DNA of 12,027 bases, taken from contig CAJVZA010000061.1 of the NCBI GenBank assembly GCA_913009315.1, positions 1 through 12,027 on the forward strand, given 5' to 3'. This document shows, piece after piece, positions 1-6,832 of the stretch. The position numbers and the translations under genes were made by a program. The notes under the pieces are model-generated. The model saw only the letters and a list, made by a program, of their open reading frames with translations, searched no databases and was not told the DNA's origin. The stretch's first letter is position 1; each line of letters starts with the position of its first letter. Source of the DNA: an uncultured Hippea sp. (GTDB taxonomy: Bacteria > Campylobacterota_A > Desulfurellia > JAADFJ01).

Positions 1-791
1 AAAATTACAATGAGAAGTATAGATTTCTTCTCGCTGATGAGGAAGAGGCATCAAAAGAAGACATAATAGATACATTAAGGGCGTCTGGGGCTGAGATTCT
101 TTTGAATTATCTCCCTGTGGGCTCTGAAGATGCTGTTAGATTTTATGCAGAATGCGCTCTGGACGCGGGAGTGGCATTGATAAATAATGTGCCTGTCTTC
201 ATCGCCAGCGATCCCGAATGGGGCAGGCGTTTTGAAAAGAAGGGGATACCCATTATTGGGGATGACATAAAATCCCAGCTCGGTGCAACCATAGTGCATC
301 GAGTGTTAACCAACCTTTTTAAGATGAGGGGAGTGAAACTTGAGCGGACATATCAGCTCAATACCGGGGGAAACACAGATTTTCTGAACATGCTCGACAT
401 AAATCGTTTGGCTCTCAAAAAAGAGTCCAAGACCGAATCTGTCCAATCCCAAACGGAAAACCGATTGGAAGATGAAAACATTCACATCGGACCCAGTGAT
501 TGGGTGGCATGGCAGAAAGACAACAAAATCTGTTTCATCAGGATGGAAGGTAAACTTTTTGGTGATATTCCCATGAACCTCGAACTGCGGCTTTCTGTGG
601 AAGATTCTCCCAACTCCGGAGGAGTGGTAATAGATGCGATTAGGTGTTGCAAACTGGCACTTGAAAGAGGTAAAGGAGGGATTCTATACTCTCCATCGGC
701 CTATTTTATGAAGCACCCCTCAAAACAGTTTACCGATAATGAGGCATATCAATTAACAGAAAATTTCATCAAAGGAAAAAGGGAAGATTGA
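1..791 (+). CDS. ino1: myo-inositol-1-phosphate synthase, 5' end cut by window edge
   Basis: Converts D-glucose-6-phosphate to 1L-myo-inositol-1-phosphate with NAD+, a cytosolic reaction and the first step to inositol solutes and lipids. The frame is open from base 3 to the TGA at 789-791, giving 262 visible residues. Compared with archaeal-type enzymes of about 390 residues, roughly the first 130, including the NAD-binding glycine loop, lie outside the window. Family signatures seen in order are LLNYLPVGSEDA, GDDIKSQLGATIVHR, TGGNTDFLNM, LKKESKT, DNKICFIRMEGK, EDSPNSGGVVIDAIR and SAYFMKHPSKQ. These carry the lysines and the SPNS loop of the active site. A TTG at 102 could be mistaken for a start, but conserved sequence continues upstream of it. 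The stop lies 2 nt before the ATG of the next gene, so the two are co-transcribed. The identification is secure; the true start is not visible. Confidence 0.95.
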   Translation, partial: NYNEKYRFLLADEEEASKEDIIDTLRASGAEILLNYLPVGSEDAVRFYAECALDAGVALINNVPVFIASDPEWGRRFEKKGIPIIGDDIKSQLGATIVHRVLTNLFKMRGVKLERTYQLNTGGNTDFLNMLDINRLALKKESKTESVQSQTENRLEDENIHIGPSDWVAWQKDNKICFIRMEGKLFGDIPMNLELRLSVEDSPNSGGVVIDAIRCCKLALERGKGGILYSPSAYFMKHPSKQFTDNEAYQLTENFIKGKRED

Positions 792-793
792 AT

Positions 794-2149
794 ATGAAAT
801 GCTTAATCATCGCTGCTGGGCAGGGAATCAGACTGTCAGCTAAGGATGATTCAAAGCCCCTTATTCCGCTTCTGGGATTATCCCTCATTGAACGGGTGAT
901 ATTAACCGCAAAGAAGGGTGGTTTAACAGATTTCTATGTGGTAACAGGATACAATGGTGAAAAGGTGAGACGTTTTCTGGACAGATTTAGCCAGAGAAGA
1001 GATATAAAGATAACCCATATCATAAATGATGATTGGGAAAGGGAAAATGGTATATCAGTTCTTAAAGCAAAAGACACGCTTAAAGAAAATTTTATCCTAT
1101 TAATGAGTGACCATATCATTGATGAATCAATAATAGTGAAATTGAAGAATGAAAAGATAGCAGATGATGAAGTTATGCTGGTTGTAGATTACAACATCAA
1201 GACAAACAAACTTGTTGATATTGATGATGTTACCAAGGTTCTTGTGAAAGACGATAGGATTTTAGAGATTGGAAAGGATACCAAAAAATATAACGCCTAT
1301 GATACAGGAATTTTCCTTAGTTCTCCAGCAATATTCAATGCCATCAAAGAAAACTCGGGTAACGGCGATTCCTCCCTCACGGGAGGGATAAGGATATTTG
1401 CTAAAAAGGGAAAGGCTAAAGCCCTTGATATTAAAGATGATTTCTGGATTGATGTAGATGATGAGAAGGCATTTAAAAAAGCCGAGGGCAAGCTTTTAGC
1501 TAACTTAGAAAAGCCCTCTGATGGGCCTATATCAAGATACTTAAACAGACCATTATCAATCAGGATTTCAAAGTATCTTGTAAAAACTAATATTTCTCCA
1601 AATTTTATATCATTCCTTTCTTTTATCCTTTGTTGTATCGGAGCATTTTTCTTCTTTTTAGGAGAATACACTTTTCTATTATGGGGAGCAATACTGGCCC
1701 AAGCGGCATCTATTGTTGATGGCTGTGACGGTGAAATAGCAAGATTGAAATTCCAGGAAACAGAGTTTGGCGCATGGTTTGATGCCGTTTTAGATCGCTA
1801 TGCAGATGCCTTCCTTCTTTTCGGTCTGACTTATTACGTCTATTTCCTAAGCGGAAACCTTCTATATCTTTTTGTCGGATTTCTGGCGATCATCGGCACC
1901 TTCATGAATAGTTATACCGCTGATAAATATGATGGCTCGATGAAGAAAATAATCGGGCCAAAAGGACACTATTTCAGAATGGGTCGTGATGTTAGGATAT
2001 TTATTATATTTCTTTTTGTAATACTAAATATACCCTTTTTATTTCTGGGGAAAGTAGTAAACTTGCCCTTCCTGGCAATTCTTTTAATCGCTATTTTGAT
2101 GAATACAGAGAATATCAGAAGGGTGGTGGTTCTATATAAAAATAGATAA
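794..2149 (+). CDS. bifunctional CTP:inositol-1-phosphate cytidylyltransferase / CDP-inositol:inositol-phosphate transferase (DIP-phosphate synthase, IPCT-DIPPS)
   Basis: The predicted reactions are inositol-1-phosphate + CTP to CDP-inositol, then CDP-inositol + inositol-1-phosphate to di-myo-inositol phosphate phosphate, precursor of the thermoprotectant DIP. The 451-residue protein has two domains. The first is a soluble nucleotidyltransferase (about 1-230) opening with MKCLIIAAGQGIRL and continuing with SKPLIP, NGISVL and MSDHI. The second is a membrane-embedded CDP-alcohol phosphotransferase (about 245-451) with the complete motif DG-x2-DG-x2-AR-x8-G-x3-D-x3-D; its aspartates are D309, D312, D330 and D334. 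About six hydrophobic segments follow the usual topology. I chose ATG 794 over the TTG at 788 because the family begins at MKCLI and GGGAAG sits about 7 nt upstream. Neighbouring ino1 supplies the substrate. Some mesophiles use similar fusions for inositol lipids, so the DIP product is likely rather than proven. Confidence 0.9.
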   Translation: MKCLIIAAGQGIRLSAKDDSKPLIPLLGLSLIERVILTAKKGGLTDFYVVTGYNGEKVRRFLDRFSQRRDIKITHIINDDWERENGISVLKAKDTLKENFILLMSDHIIDESIIVKLKNEKIADDEVMLVVDYNIKTNKLVDIDDVTKVLVKDDRILEIGKDTKKYNAYDTGIFLSSPAIFNAIKENSGNGDSSLTGGIRIFAKKGKAKALDIKDDFWIDVDDEKAFKKAEGKLLANLEKPSDGPISRYLNRPLSIRISKYLVKTNISPNFISFLSFILCCIGAFFFFLGEYTFLLWGAILAQAASIVDGCDGEIARLKFQETEFGAWFDAVLDRYADAFLLFGLTYYVYFLSGNLLYLFVGFLAIIGTFMNSYTADKYDGSMKKIIGPKGHYFRMGRDVRIFIIFLFVILNIPFLFLGKVVNLPFLAILLIAILMNTENIRRVVVLYKNR

Positions 2150-2720
2150 TATTAACTGCGTAAAGAAGAAGATTGATGGGATTATCAAAAAATCGCCTGT
2201 TCCCGAAGATCCAATCCATGCAAAAAACACTTTGGAGTGGCTACTTAAATTAAAGCCTGATGCTGATGAGGCCCTAAAAATAGCTGCTTTAGGTCATGAT
2301 ATTGAAAGAGCTATTAAGGAACAAAAAATAAGACGCAAAAATTACATGAGCTACGATGAATTTAAAAAAGCTCATGCTTTAAATAGTGCCAAAATATTAA
2401 AAGAAATAATGACAATGTGCAATGTAAGAAAAGAATTAGTCGATGATGTCTTTTTTCTTGTAAGCCACCATGAAATAGGAGGCGACAAAAGAGTCGATGT
2501 TTTAAAAGATGCCGACAGCATCTCTTTTTTCCATGTAAACCTGCCCTATTACTTTGTCCGGAATGGCGTAGAAGAGACGAAAAAGAGGTGTTCATGGGGA
2601 TACAAGAAGCTACCCTGCAACCTGCAAGAACTTGCGGTTAAGTTTAACTATAAAGATAAAAAACTTGGGCAACTTGTAATGGCCTGGATTGTGAGAAAGG
2701 GGTCAGGTCTTCATTCTTGA
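2136..2720 (+). CDS. HD-domain phosphohydrolase with no canonical start codon and a 3' end rewritten by an insertion element
   Basis: A metal-dependent HD-superfamily hydrolase; the substrate is unknown. Numbered from an ATA at 2136, the 194 residues contain H28, H54-D55 (GHDIERA), H80, H112 (HHEIGGD) and D125/D127 (LKDADS), a ligand set that fits a two-metal HD site. The only TTG (2232) lies after H28, which would remove the first ligand, and the frame is open back to 2103 without ATG, GTG or TTG. ATA 2136 follows GGGTGGTGG at a plausible distance. ATT 2151, or a +1 frameshift from the upstream gene on the A-run at 2138-2142, are alternatives. The gene overlaps the DIP-phosphate synthase by about 14 nt, suggesting coupling and a role as the phosphatase that pathway needs; this role is inferred. 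The last codons (GSGLHS, stop) come from the inverted repeat of the adjacent element. It is a paralogue of the HD gene at 3855-4472. Confidence 0.7.
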   Translation: MKIDNINCVKKKIDGIIKKSPVPEDPIHAKNTLEWLLKLKPDADEALKIAALGHDIERAIKEQKIRRKNYMSYDEFKKAHALNSAKILKEIMTMCNVRKELVDDVFFLVSHHEIGGDKRVDVLKDADSISFFHVNLPYYFVRNGVEETKKRCSWGYKKLPCNLQELAVKFNYKDKKLGQLVMAWIVRKGSGLHS

Positions 2721-2722
2721 CA
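2700..2722 (+). repeat. left inverted repeat of the transposase element
   Basis: A 23-bp sequence beginning GGGTCAGG and ending CTTGACA. It is the exact reverse complement of 3760-3782; homology stops one base beyond on either side. Inside one copy, GTCAAG and CCTGAC can pair with one mismatch, giving a small hairpin like a REP unit. The last six codons and TGA of the HD gene (2700-2720) lie in it. Confidence 0.9.
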
Positions 2723-2756
2723 ATTTATCGCTATTTTACAAGGTAACTCGGCATTA

Positions 2757-3698
2757 CTATACCAATTTCATCTTTCCCTCTATTTCCCCCACTTTATCTT
2801 TTAGTTCTTCATTTTGTCTTATCTTAATAGCAATACGACGGCTTGCCTGGGATACACCGGAAGCTCCAATGCCGAAATAATTGCCTATTTCTTTCAGCAT
2901 TTTATCTGTATGTTTATGGCAAAGATAGATTTTAACCCCTTTAGCTAACGTTCCATTTTCCCTAAAAACTCTATCAACCTCTTTTATTATATCATTAATT
3001 GAAGGTTTATCAGAGAGTTTTTTTAATGCAGGCAATTCATAATCAATATTTTTATTTGTCAAGTATTTATCTTTTATGTTTTCGATAAAATCAGGACTTC
3101 CTAATATGGTTGAGCTTATAGTTTTTTCCATAGGGTTTTTATACTCACTCCCAATCAAATCTTCAACAAAGAGACGGTATCTTTTTTGGGCAGATAAATG
3201 TTTATCGTCAAAATAACTTAATACAAAATCTGTAACAAGCCACTCCGGCGGTTTTTTATACTCTATGTAGTACCTGTAGCTTGACCAAAGATATTCTTCC
3301 GGTTTGCCCACCATTTTAGCTCTTACCGGATTTAGGTGGATATAGCGTGATAGCTCTTTTGCGTATTCGTCTATATTAACAAGAATTGCCTTATATCTTC
3401 CTTGGAAAAGATGTCCCGAGCGTTTATGTTTTATGTTAAAATATGTGGTGTATGCACCGTTAATATGCTGCATTATTTGCGAAATATTTCCTTTCGGTGT
3501 TTCGAGTAGAATGTGATAATGGTTGTTCATAAGGCAAAAAACATGTATCAAAGCGCCATAACGCTTATAAGCCGATTGCAGATATGAGATAAATTTTTCT
3601 TTATCCTTATCACTGTTGTAGATATCTTTTCTTTCGTTGCCGCGCGATGTGATATGATAAAATGCTCCCGGATATAATATTCTTAGTGGTCTTGCCAT
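2757..3698 (-). CDS. REP-associated tyrosine transposase (Y1_Tnp / RAYT family)
   Basis: A single-strand DNA endonuclease/transposase of the IS200-like HUH superfamily, predicted to cut and join REP-type palindromes. The 313 residues open with MARPLRILYPGAFYHITSRGN, the family hallmark. The metal-binding HUH motif is H60-Y61-H62 (MNNHYHILLE), and SRYIHLNPVRA follows, with Y119 the likely nucleophile. The last 65 or so residues (KIYLCHKHTDKMLKEIG through VSQASRRI) resemble the helix-turn-helix DNA-binding domain IV of DnaA, as seen in longer members of this family. I chose ATG 3698 rather than the TTG at 3722 because GAGGGGAAG lies just upstream and the family starts at MARPLR. It has no metabolic link to its neighbours. 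No frameshift or missing catalytic residue is seen. Confidence 0.92.
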   Translation of the reverse strand: MARPLRILYPGAFYHITSRGNERKDIYNSDKDKEKFISYLQSAYKRYGALIHVFCLMNNHYHILLETPKGNISQIMQHINGAYTTYFNIKHKRSGHLFQGRYKAILVNIDEYAKELSRYIHLNPVRAKMVGKPEEYLWSSYRYYIEYKKPPEWLVTDFVLSYFDDKHLSAQKRYRLFVEDLIGSEYKNPMEKTISSTILGSPDFIENIKDKYLTNKNIDYELPALKKLSDKPSINDIIKEVDRVFRENGTLAKGVKIYLCHKHTDKMLKEIGNYFGIGASGVSQASRRIAIKIRQNEELKDKVGEIEGKMKLV

Positions 3699-3759
3699 AA
3701 CTTCCCCTCTCTCGATTATCAATAAATATCATAATTCTTATATACTAGAAAGTTTTATA

Positions 3760-3782
3760 TGTCAAGAATGAAGACCTGACCC
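3760..3782 (-). repeat. right inverted repeat of the transposase element
   Basis: A 23-bp perfect reverse complement of 2700-2722, reading TGTCAAG through CCTGACCC on the + strand. It lies about 60 bp upstream of the transposase start, so it may also overlap the transposase promoter region. Just beyond it the nonamer TGACCCTTA occurs twice, 12 bp apart (3777 and 3789); the first copy overlaps the repeat end. Confidence 0.9.
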
Positions 3783-3854
3783 TTATGATGACCCTTAATT
3801 CTAAGCGTTTTAGATTGAAAGTCCTGATTTACTAGATAATAAACAGCTCTGTCA

Positions 3855-4472
3855 TCACAAAGATTTGCAACGAATGTGCTTATATTTGTGTATAAATTCA
3901 GATGCGAGCTCTTTGGCATAATCAAACGTTATTCTGTTGTATGTCCAATCGAGCTTGTCCGCCACTATCTCTTTAGATGTTCGTTTCACCTGAATCTCTA
4001 AAAAGAAATCTATGTAAGTCTCAAAAAATGCAAGGCTATCCGCATCTTTTAATATGTTTGTTTCAAAATCTCCACCGGTCTCATGATTTCTTATCATCCT
4101 GCAAACCTTTTCGACAAACGATTGATCCATTCCATTCTCAAATAAAAACCGTGAGGCAATCTCGGCGCTTAGCTTCTGATGATACTCTAAAAACTGCTTA
4201 TTTCTAAATCCGTCCTTCTTTTTGCTGTACATCTTGTTGTAGGCATCTTTATCTTTAATAAAAGCCCTCTCGATATCGTGCATCAGCGAAGCCACAAGAA
4301 GTGTATCATCGGCAGATATTCCCGTTTCGTGTTTATGAAGTTTTTCTGCATAAAATTTTGTCATTTTAAGATGTTTTAAAAAGTTTTTCCCCTGCTGATT
4401 GAATCCTGTTTCCGGTCTGCATACCTCTTCGATAAATAATTCAGTTTTTTTCACAATCGAATTATCAGTCAT
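3855..4472 (-). CDS. HD-domain phosphohydrolase, last gene of the aromatic operon
   Basis: A 205-residue HD-superfamily metal hydrolase of unknown substrate. Ligands seen in order are H34, H65-D66 (MHDIERA), H98 (EYHQKLSAEIA), H130 (NHETGGD) and D143/D145 (LKDADS). The same pattern occurs in the HD protein at 2136-2720, with shared blocks HDIERA, HE-x-GGD and LKDADS-x2-FF, so the two are paralogues. No signal peptide or membrane segment is seen. Its ATG overlaps the end of the CoA ligase gene by 8 nt (ATGACTGA), with little Shine-Dalgarno sequence, which suggests translational coupling and a function tied to the pathway. In the Thauera phenylphosphate carboxylase the phosphatase-like delta subunit belongs to the HAD family and is not seen here. 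An HD enzyme acting on a phosphorylated intermediate or stray phosphoester is a guess consistent with the context. Confidence 0.82.
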   Translation of the reverse strand: MTDNSIVKKTELFIEEVCRPETGFNQQGKNFLKHLKMTKFYAEKLHKHETGISADDTLLVASLMHDIERAFIKDKDAYNKMYSKKKDGFRNKQFLEYHQKLSAEIASRFLFENGMDQSFVEKVCRMIRNHETGGDFETNILKDADSLAFFETYIDFFLEIQVKRTSKEIVADKLDWTYNRITFDYAKELASEFIHKYKHIRCKSL

Positions 4473-6099
4473 TGAACTTAGTGCTTGCTTCTTTTCTCAA
4501 AGCGGCTTTATTTACTTTTCCCGAATCACCAACCGTCGGGAAACGGTCAACAATTTCAAGATATTCGGGGATCTTATATTTTGCCACTTTTTTAGCAATT
4601 AGAAAATCTTTAATTTGATTGAGTGAGATTGCAGTGTCTTTTTTGGGTATAACGAAGGCAACAGCCCGTTCTCCATACTCCGCATCAGGAATTCCGATAA
4701 CCGACACACTGGCAATCGCCGGATGCTCATTAAGCAAACCTTCAATCTCAGGAGGATAAATATTCTGCCCGCCTCTGATTATCATATCTTTTTTTCTACC
4801 CATTATCCACAGATTATCATTATCAAACTTGACAAGATCCCCTGTTGTCGCCCATCCGTTCAGATCGAAAACTTTCATAGTCGCATCAATATCTCTATGA
4901 TATCCGGCGGGTGAATTGGGTCCTCTGAACCAGAGTTCGCCTACCTCGTCTTTCAGTAAATTACCTTCACTGTCCAAAATTTTTATCTTATTGCCCGGAA
5001 GCGGCTTTCCAACCGTTCTTCTTCTTATATCAGGCGTGTCATCGACACTGCAGCCTGAGATCGATCCTACATCCTGAGTTCCAAGATCACTCGTTATGAC
5101 AGCATTCATTCTTCTTTCCACCTCGACTGCTATCTGAGGAGACAGATATCCGCCGGCAGATCTGATAAATCGCAGTGACGATAAATCGTATTTTTCGATA
5201 TCTGCGGCCAGCATACGAACGATATGCGTCGGCACCACTCCGATTGCCGTACATCGTTCCCGTTCTATGGTTTCCAGCGCCGAAGCAGGCGAGAACTCTT
5301 CAAGCAGGACAATCTTTGCGCCCACTATGGGTGCCGCAAAATAGGTAAGCGTTCCGCCTGCCCCTCCGGCATGCGGCGCAATTGCCATAACCGTATCATC
5401 TTTTGTCAATCTCCATAGTTCGGTTCGTGCCTTAGATGTGCATAATCTTGGTGCTATATTCCATTCAACCATTTTAGGAAGACCGGTTGAACCGCTTGTA
5501 GAAGTAAGGAATGCCGTATCGGTAAACGGATTAAAACGTCTGTTTTTAAACTCATCAAGATTCACTTGCTCCTGCGATTGCGCTATTTTTATCAATGAAT
5601 GAACTTTATTATCTTTATCGGGATAGTCTTGATCAAGCAGATAGATCAATTTTATCGAACTATGTTTACGATTCAGTTCTTCAAACATATCGAGATAATT
5701 AAAATCACGATATATATGCGGAATTACAACCGCTTTTGCCTGGGTTTTATCAAGCATGAAATCAAGTTCTTTATGTCTCAAATATGGATAAACGGAAAGC
5801 GATATGAGTCCTGCACGCTCAGAGGCTATTCTTGCCAAAAATCCATATACAGTGTTTGGAGTCTGAATTATAATTCTATCATCTTTTTGAAGACCAAGTT
5901 TTATAAAATTTGCTGCAATTTGGTCTGTCATAATTTTGGCCTCTTTCCAGGTCAATCTGCAGGCAGAATCAACCAATGCCGTTTTATCCGGTATTGTTTC
6001 AGCATTTTTCTCCCAAAACTCGTAAAATGTTTCATCGGTCCAGTAGCCGTTGTCAACAAACTCATTGATCATTTTGTCAGTATATCTAACAACTCTCAT
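4465..6099 (-). CDS. AMP-forming acyl/aryl-CoA ligase (probable aromatic acid-CoA ligase)
   Basis: A 544-residue member of the ANL adenylate-forming superfamily: carboxylate + ATP to acyl-AMP, then thioester with CoA. Visible motifs are the P-loop TSTSGSTGLPK (199-209); a degenerate Mg/ATP motif SDLGTQDVG where most relatives have YG-x-TE; the hinge-region block WATTGDL, GRKKDMIIRGGQNIYPPEIE; and the C-terminal catalytic lysine K528 in SGKVNKAAL. The N-terminal stretch (GYWTDETFYEFW) recalls aryl-acid ligases of the EntE/DhbE and benzoate-CoA type. The start ATG 6099 has GAGGAG about 9 nt upstream. Downstream of phenylphosphate synthase, UbiD and UbiX genes, the expected substrate is 4-hydroxybenzoate or a related acid, forming the CoA ester for benzoyl-CoA-type degradation. 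Specificity cannot be read from sequence; a general fatty or alicyclic acid ligase is the alternative. Confidence 0.85.
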   Translation of the reverse strand: MRVVRYTDKMINEFVDNGYWTDETFYEFWEKNAETIPDKTALVDSACRLTWKEAKIMTDQIAANFIKLGLQKDDRIIIQTPNTVYGFLARIASERAGLISLSVYPYLRHKELDFMLDKTQAKAVVIPHIYRDFNYLDMFEELNRKHSSIKLIYLLDQDYPDKDNKVHSLIKIAQSQEQVNLDEFKNRRFNPFTDTAFLTSTSGSTGLPKMVEWNIAPRLCTSKARTELWRLTKDDTVMAIAPHAGGAGGTLTYFAAPIVGAKIVLLEEFSPASALETIERERCTAIGVVPTHIVRMLAADIEKYDLSSLRFIRSAGGYLSPQIAVEVERRMNAVITSDLGTQDVGSISGCSVDDTPDIRRRTVGKPLPGNKIKILDSEGNLLKDEVGELWFRGPNSPAGYHRDIDATMKVFDLNGWATTGDLVKFDNDNLWIMGRKKDMIIRGGQNIYPPEIEGLLNEHPAIASVSVIGIPDAEYGERAVAFVIPKKDTAISLNQIKDFLIAKKVAKYKIPEYLEIVDRFPTVGDSGKVNKAALRKEASTKFND

Positions 6100-6102
6100 A
6101 AA

Positions 6103-6234
6103 TTAGTTTCTCCTCGATAGTTTTTTTATATCTTCTATTAATAGCATCATCGGAAATACGATTTCATGCAGATAAAAACCCGACTCTACCTGCAAAGCTG
6201 TTTCATCGGCCCAATCAACATATAAAACAGCATA
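6103..6234 (-). other. short protein-like open frame without a clear start, between ubiX and the CoA ligase
   Basis: The only sizeable gap in the operon, about 150 nt, contains a 43-codon frame from just after a TGA (6235-6237) to a TAA at 6103-6105, ending 3 nt before the ligase ATG. It reads in part YVDWADETALQ and LHEIVFPMMLLIEDIKKL, with a balanced composition that looks coded. There is no ATG or GTG near its head; TTG 6195 or the paired ATGs at 6150/6147 could start a very short peptide. It may be the tail of a decayed gene, a small leader peptide, or chance. I recognise no family. Confidence 0.3.
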
Positions 6235-6248
6235 TCAGATAACAAGTT

Positions 6249-6803
6249 CTATTCCCATCTTTTAAACAGATTATGGTCTATGCCGAATAGATCAAGAATC
6301 TTGCCGATTGTCTGATCGATTATGTCATCTATACTTTTCGGTTTGTGGTAAAATGACGGAACCGGCGGAACAATTATACCGCCAATCCTCGTAACTTTTG
6401 CCATCAGTTCGATATGACCGAGATGAAGCGGTGTTTCTCTAACCATAAGTATCAATTTTCTTCTCTCTTTCAGGCACACATCAGCTGCCCTTATCATAAG
6501 GTTGTCGCTGTATGAATTTGCGATACCCGATAATGTTTTTATCGAGCAGGGTACAATGATCATTCCTTCCGTTATGAACGATCCGCTTGCAATCGGAGCA
6601 GCAATATCATCGTTTGAGTGACAAAATTTAGCCAATGATTTGATTTTCTCATAATTAATATCATGCTCATATCCTGCTATCTTTTTTGCCGCTTCGGTAA
6701 CAATCAGATGCACCTCGATTCCTTTGCTTCTCAATACTTCAAGCATTCTTATTCCGTATATCACTCCCGATGCCCCCGATATCCCAACTATTATCCTTTT
6801 CAT
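6249..6803 (-). CDS. ubiX: flavin prenyltransferase UbiX (prenylated-FMN synthase)
   Basis: Joins a dimethylallyl phosphate-derived unit to reduced FMN, making the prenylated FMN cofactor needed by UbiD enzymes; it is a soluble flavoprotein. The 184-residue protein starts MKRIIVGISGASGVIYG, the FMN-binding glycine-rich loop. Other family blocks follow: MIIVPCSIKTLSGIA, DNLMIRAADVCLKERRKLIL, RETPLHLGHIELM, GGIIVPPVPSFYHKP and a C-terminal KILDLFGI. I chose ATG 6803 because the family begins there. A TTG at 6836 overlapping the ubiD stop would add 11 unconserved residues and is the alternative, since ATG 6803 has no strong Shine-Dalgarno sequence. Its place directly behind a ubiD gene is the usual pairing and argues that its product serves that decarboxylase rather than ubiquinone synthesis. 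Confidence 0.95.
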   Translation of the reverse strand: MKRIIVGISGASGVIYGIRMLEVLRSKGIEVHLIVTEAAKKIAGYEHDINYEKIKSLAKFCHSNDDIAAPIASGSFITEGMIIVPCSIKTLSGIANSYSDNLMIRAADVCLKERRKLILMVRETPLHLGHIELMAKVTRIGGIIVPPVPSFYHKPKSIDDIIDQTIGKILDLFGIDHNLFKRWE

Positions 6804-6832
6804 GCTGTTATTTTCAGAATCGTTTACCGGTT

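Larger units (their letters stand above)
2700..3782. mobile_element. REP-type (Y1/HUH) insertion element of about 1.08 kb
   Basis: A tyrosine transposase gene on the - strand is bracketed by a perfect 23-bp inverted repeat, which defines the limits of the unit. The layout, a single RAYT/TnpA-REP gene between inverted copies of a short imperfectly palindromic sequence, matches REP/BIME elements, which are mobilised by HUH enzymes through single-stranded DNA. I see no target-site duplication, and none is expected for this class. Its left end runs into the coding sequence of the upstream HD gene and supplies that gene's stop codon, so insertion happened at or near the gene's 3' end. The transposase is intact, so the element may be recent or still active. 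Confidence 0.8.

Noticed and set aside
102-791. ino1 starting at TTG 102
   Set aside because: The frame is open to base 3 and the upstream residues (YRFLLADEEEASKEDII) read as part of the same protein.
1371-1386. CCTCCC-TCAC-GGGAGG hairpin in the IPCT domain
   Set aside because: Only six base pairs, inside conserved codons for SSLTGGI; most likely due to coding.
1297-1671. 124-codon open frame on the - strand
   Set aside because: It is antisense to the IPCT-DIPPS gene and has no recognisable features.
2100-2235. Deliberate in-frame fusion of the DIP-phosphate synthase with the HD protein
   Set aside because: The two are in different frames and the synthase ends in a clear TAA at 2147-2149; a frameshift product is possible but unsupported.
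3777-3797. TGACCCTTA repeated 12 bp apart as a target-site duplication or operator
   Set aside because: Both copies are on the same side of the element and one overlaps its inverted repeat, so it is not a target duplication; two copies are too few to call an operator.
3800-3814. TCTAA/TTAGA stem as a terminator for the aromatic operon
   Set aside because: The stem is only 5 AT-rich base pairs and no T-run follows.
5485-5500. CGGTT-G-AACCG palindrome in the CoA ligase
   Set aside because: Short and within the conserved P-loop codons; no promoter nearby.
5599-6120. 173-codon open frame on the + strand
   Set aside because: It lies antisense to the CoA ligase, which has strong motifs; the frame shows no family features.
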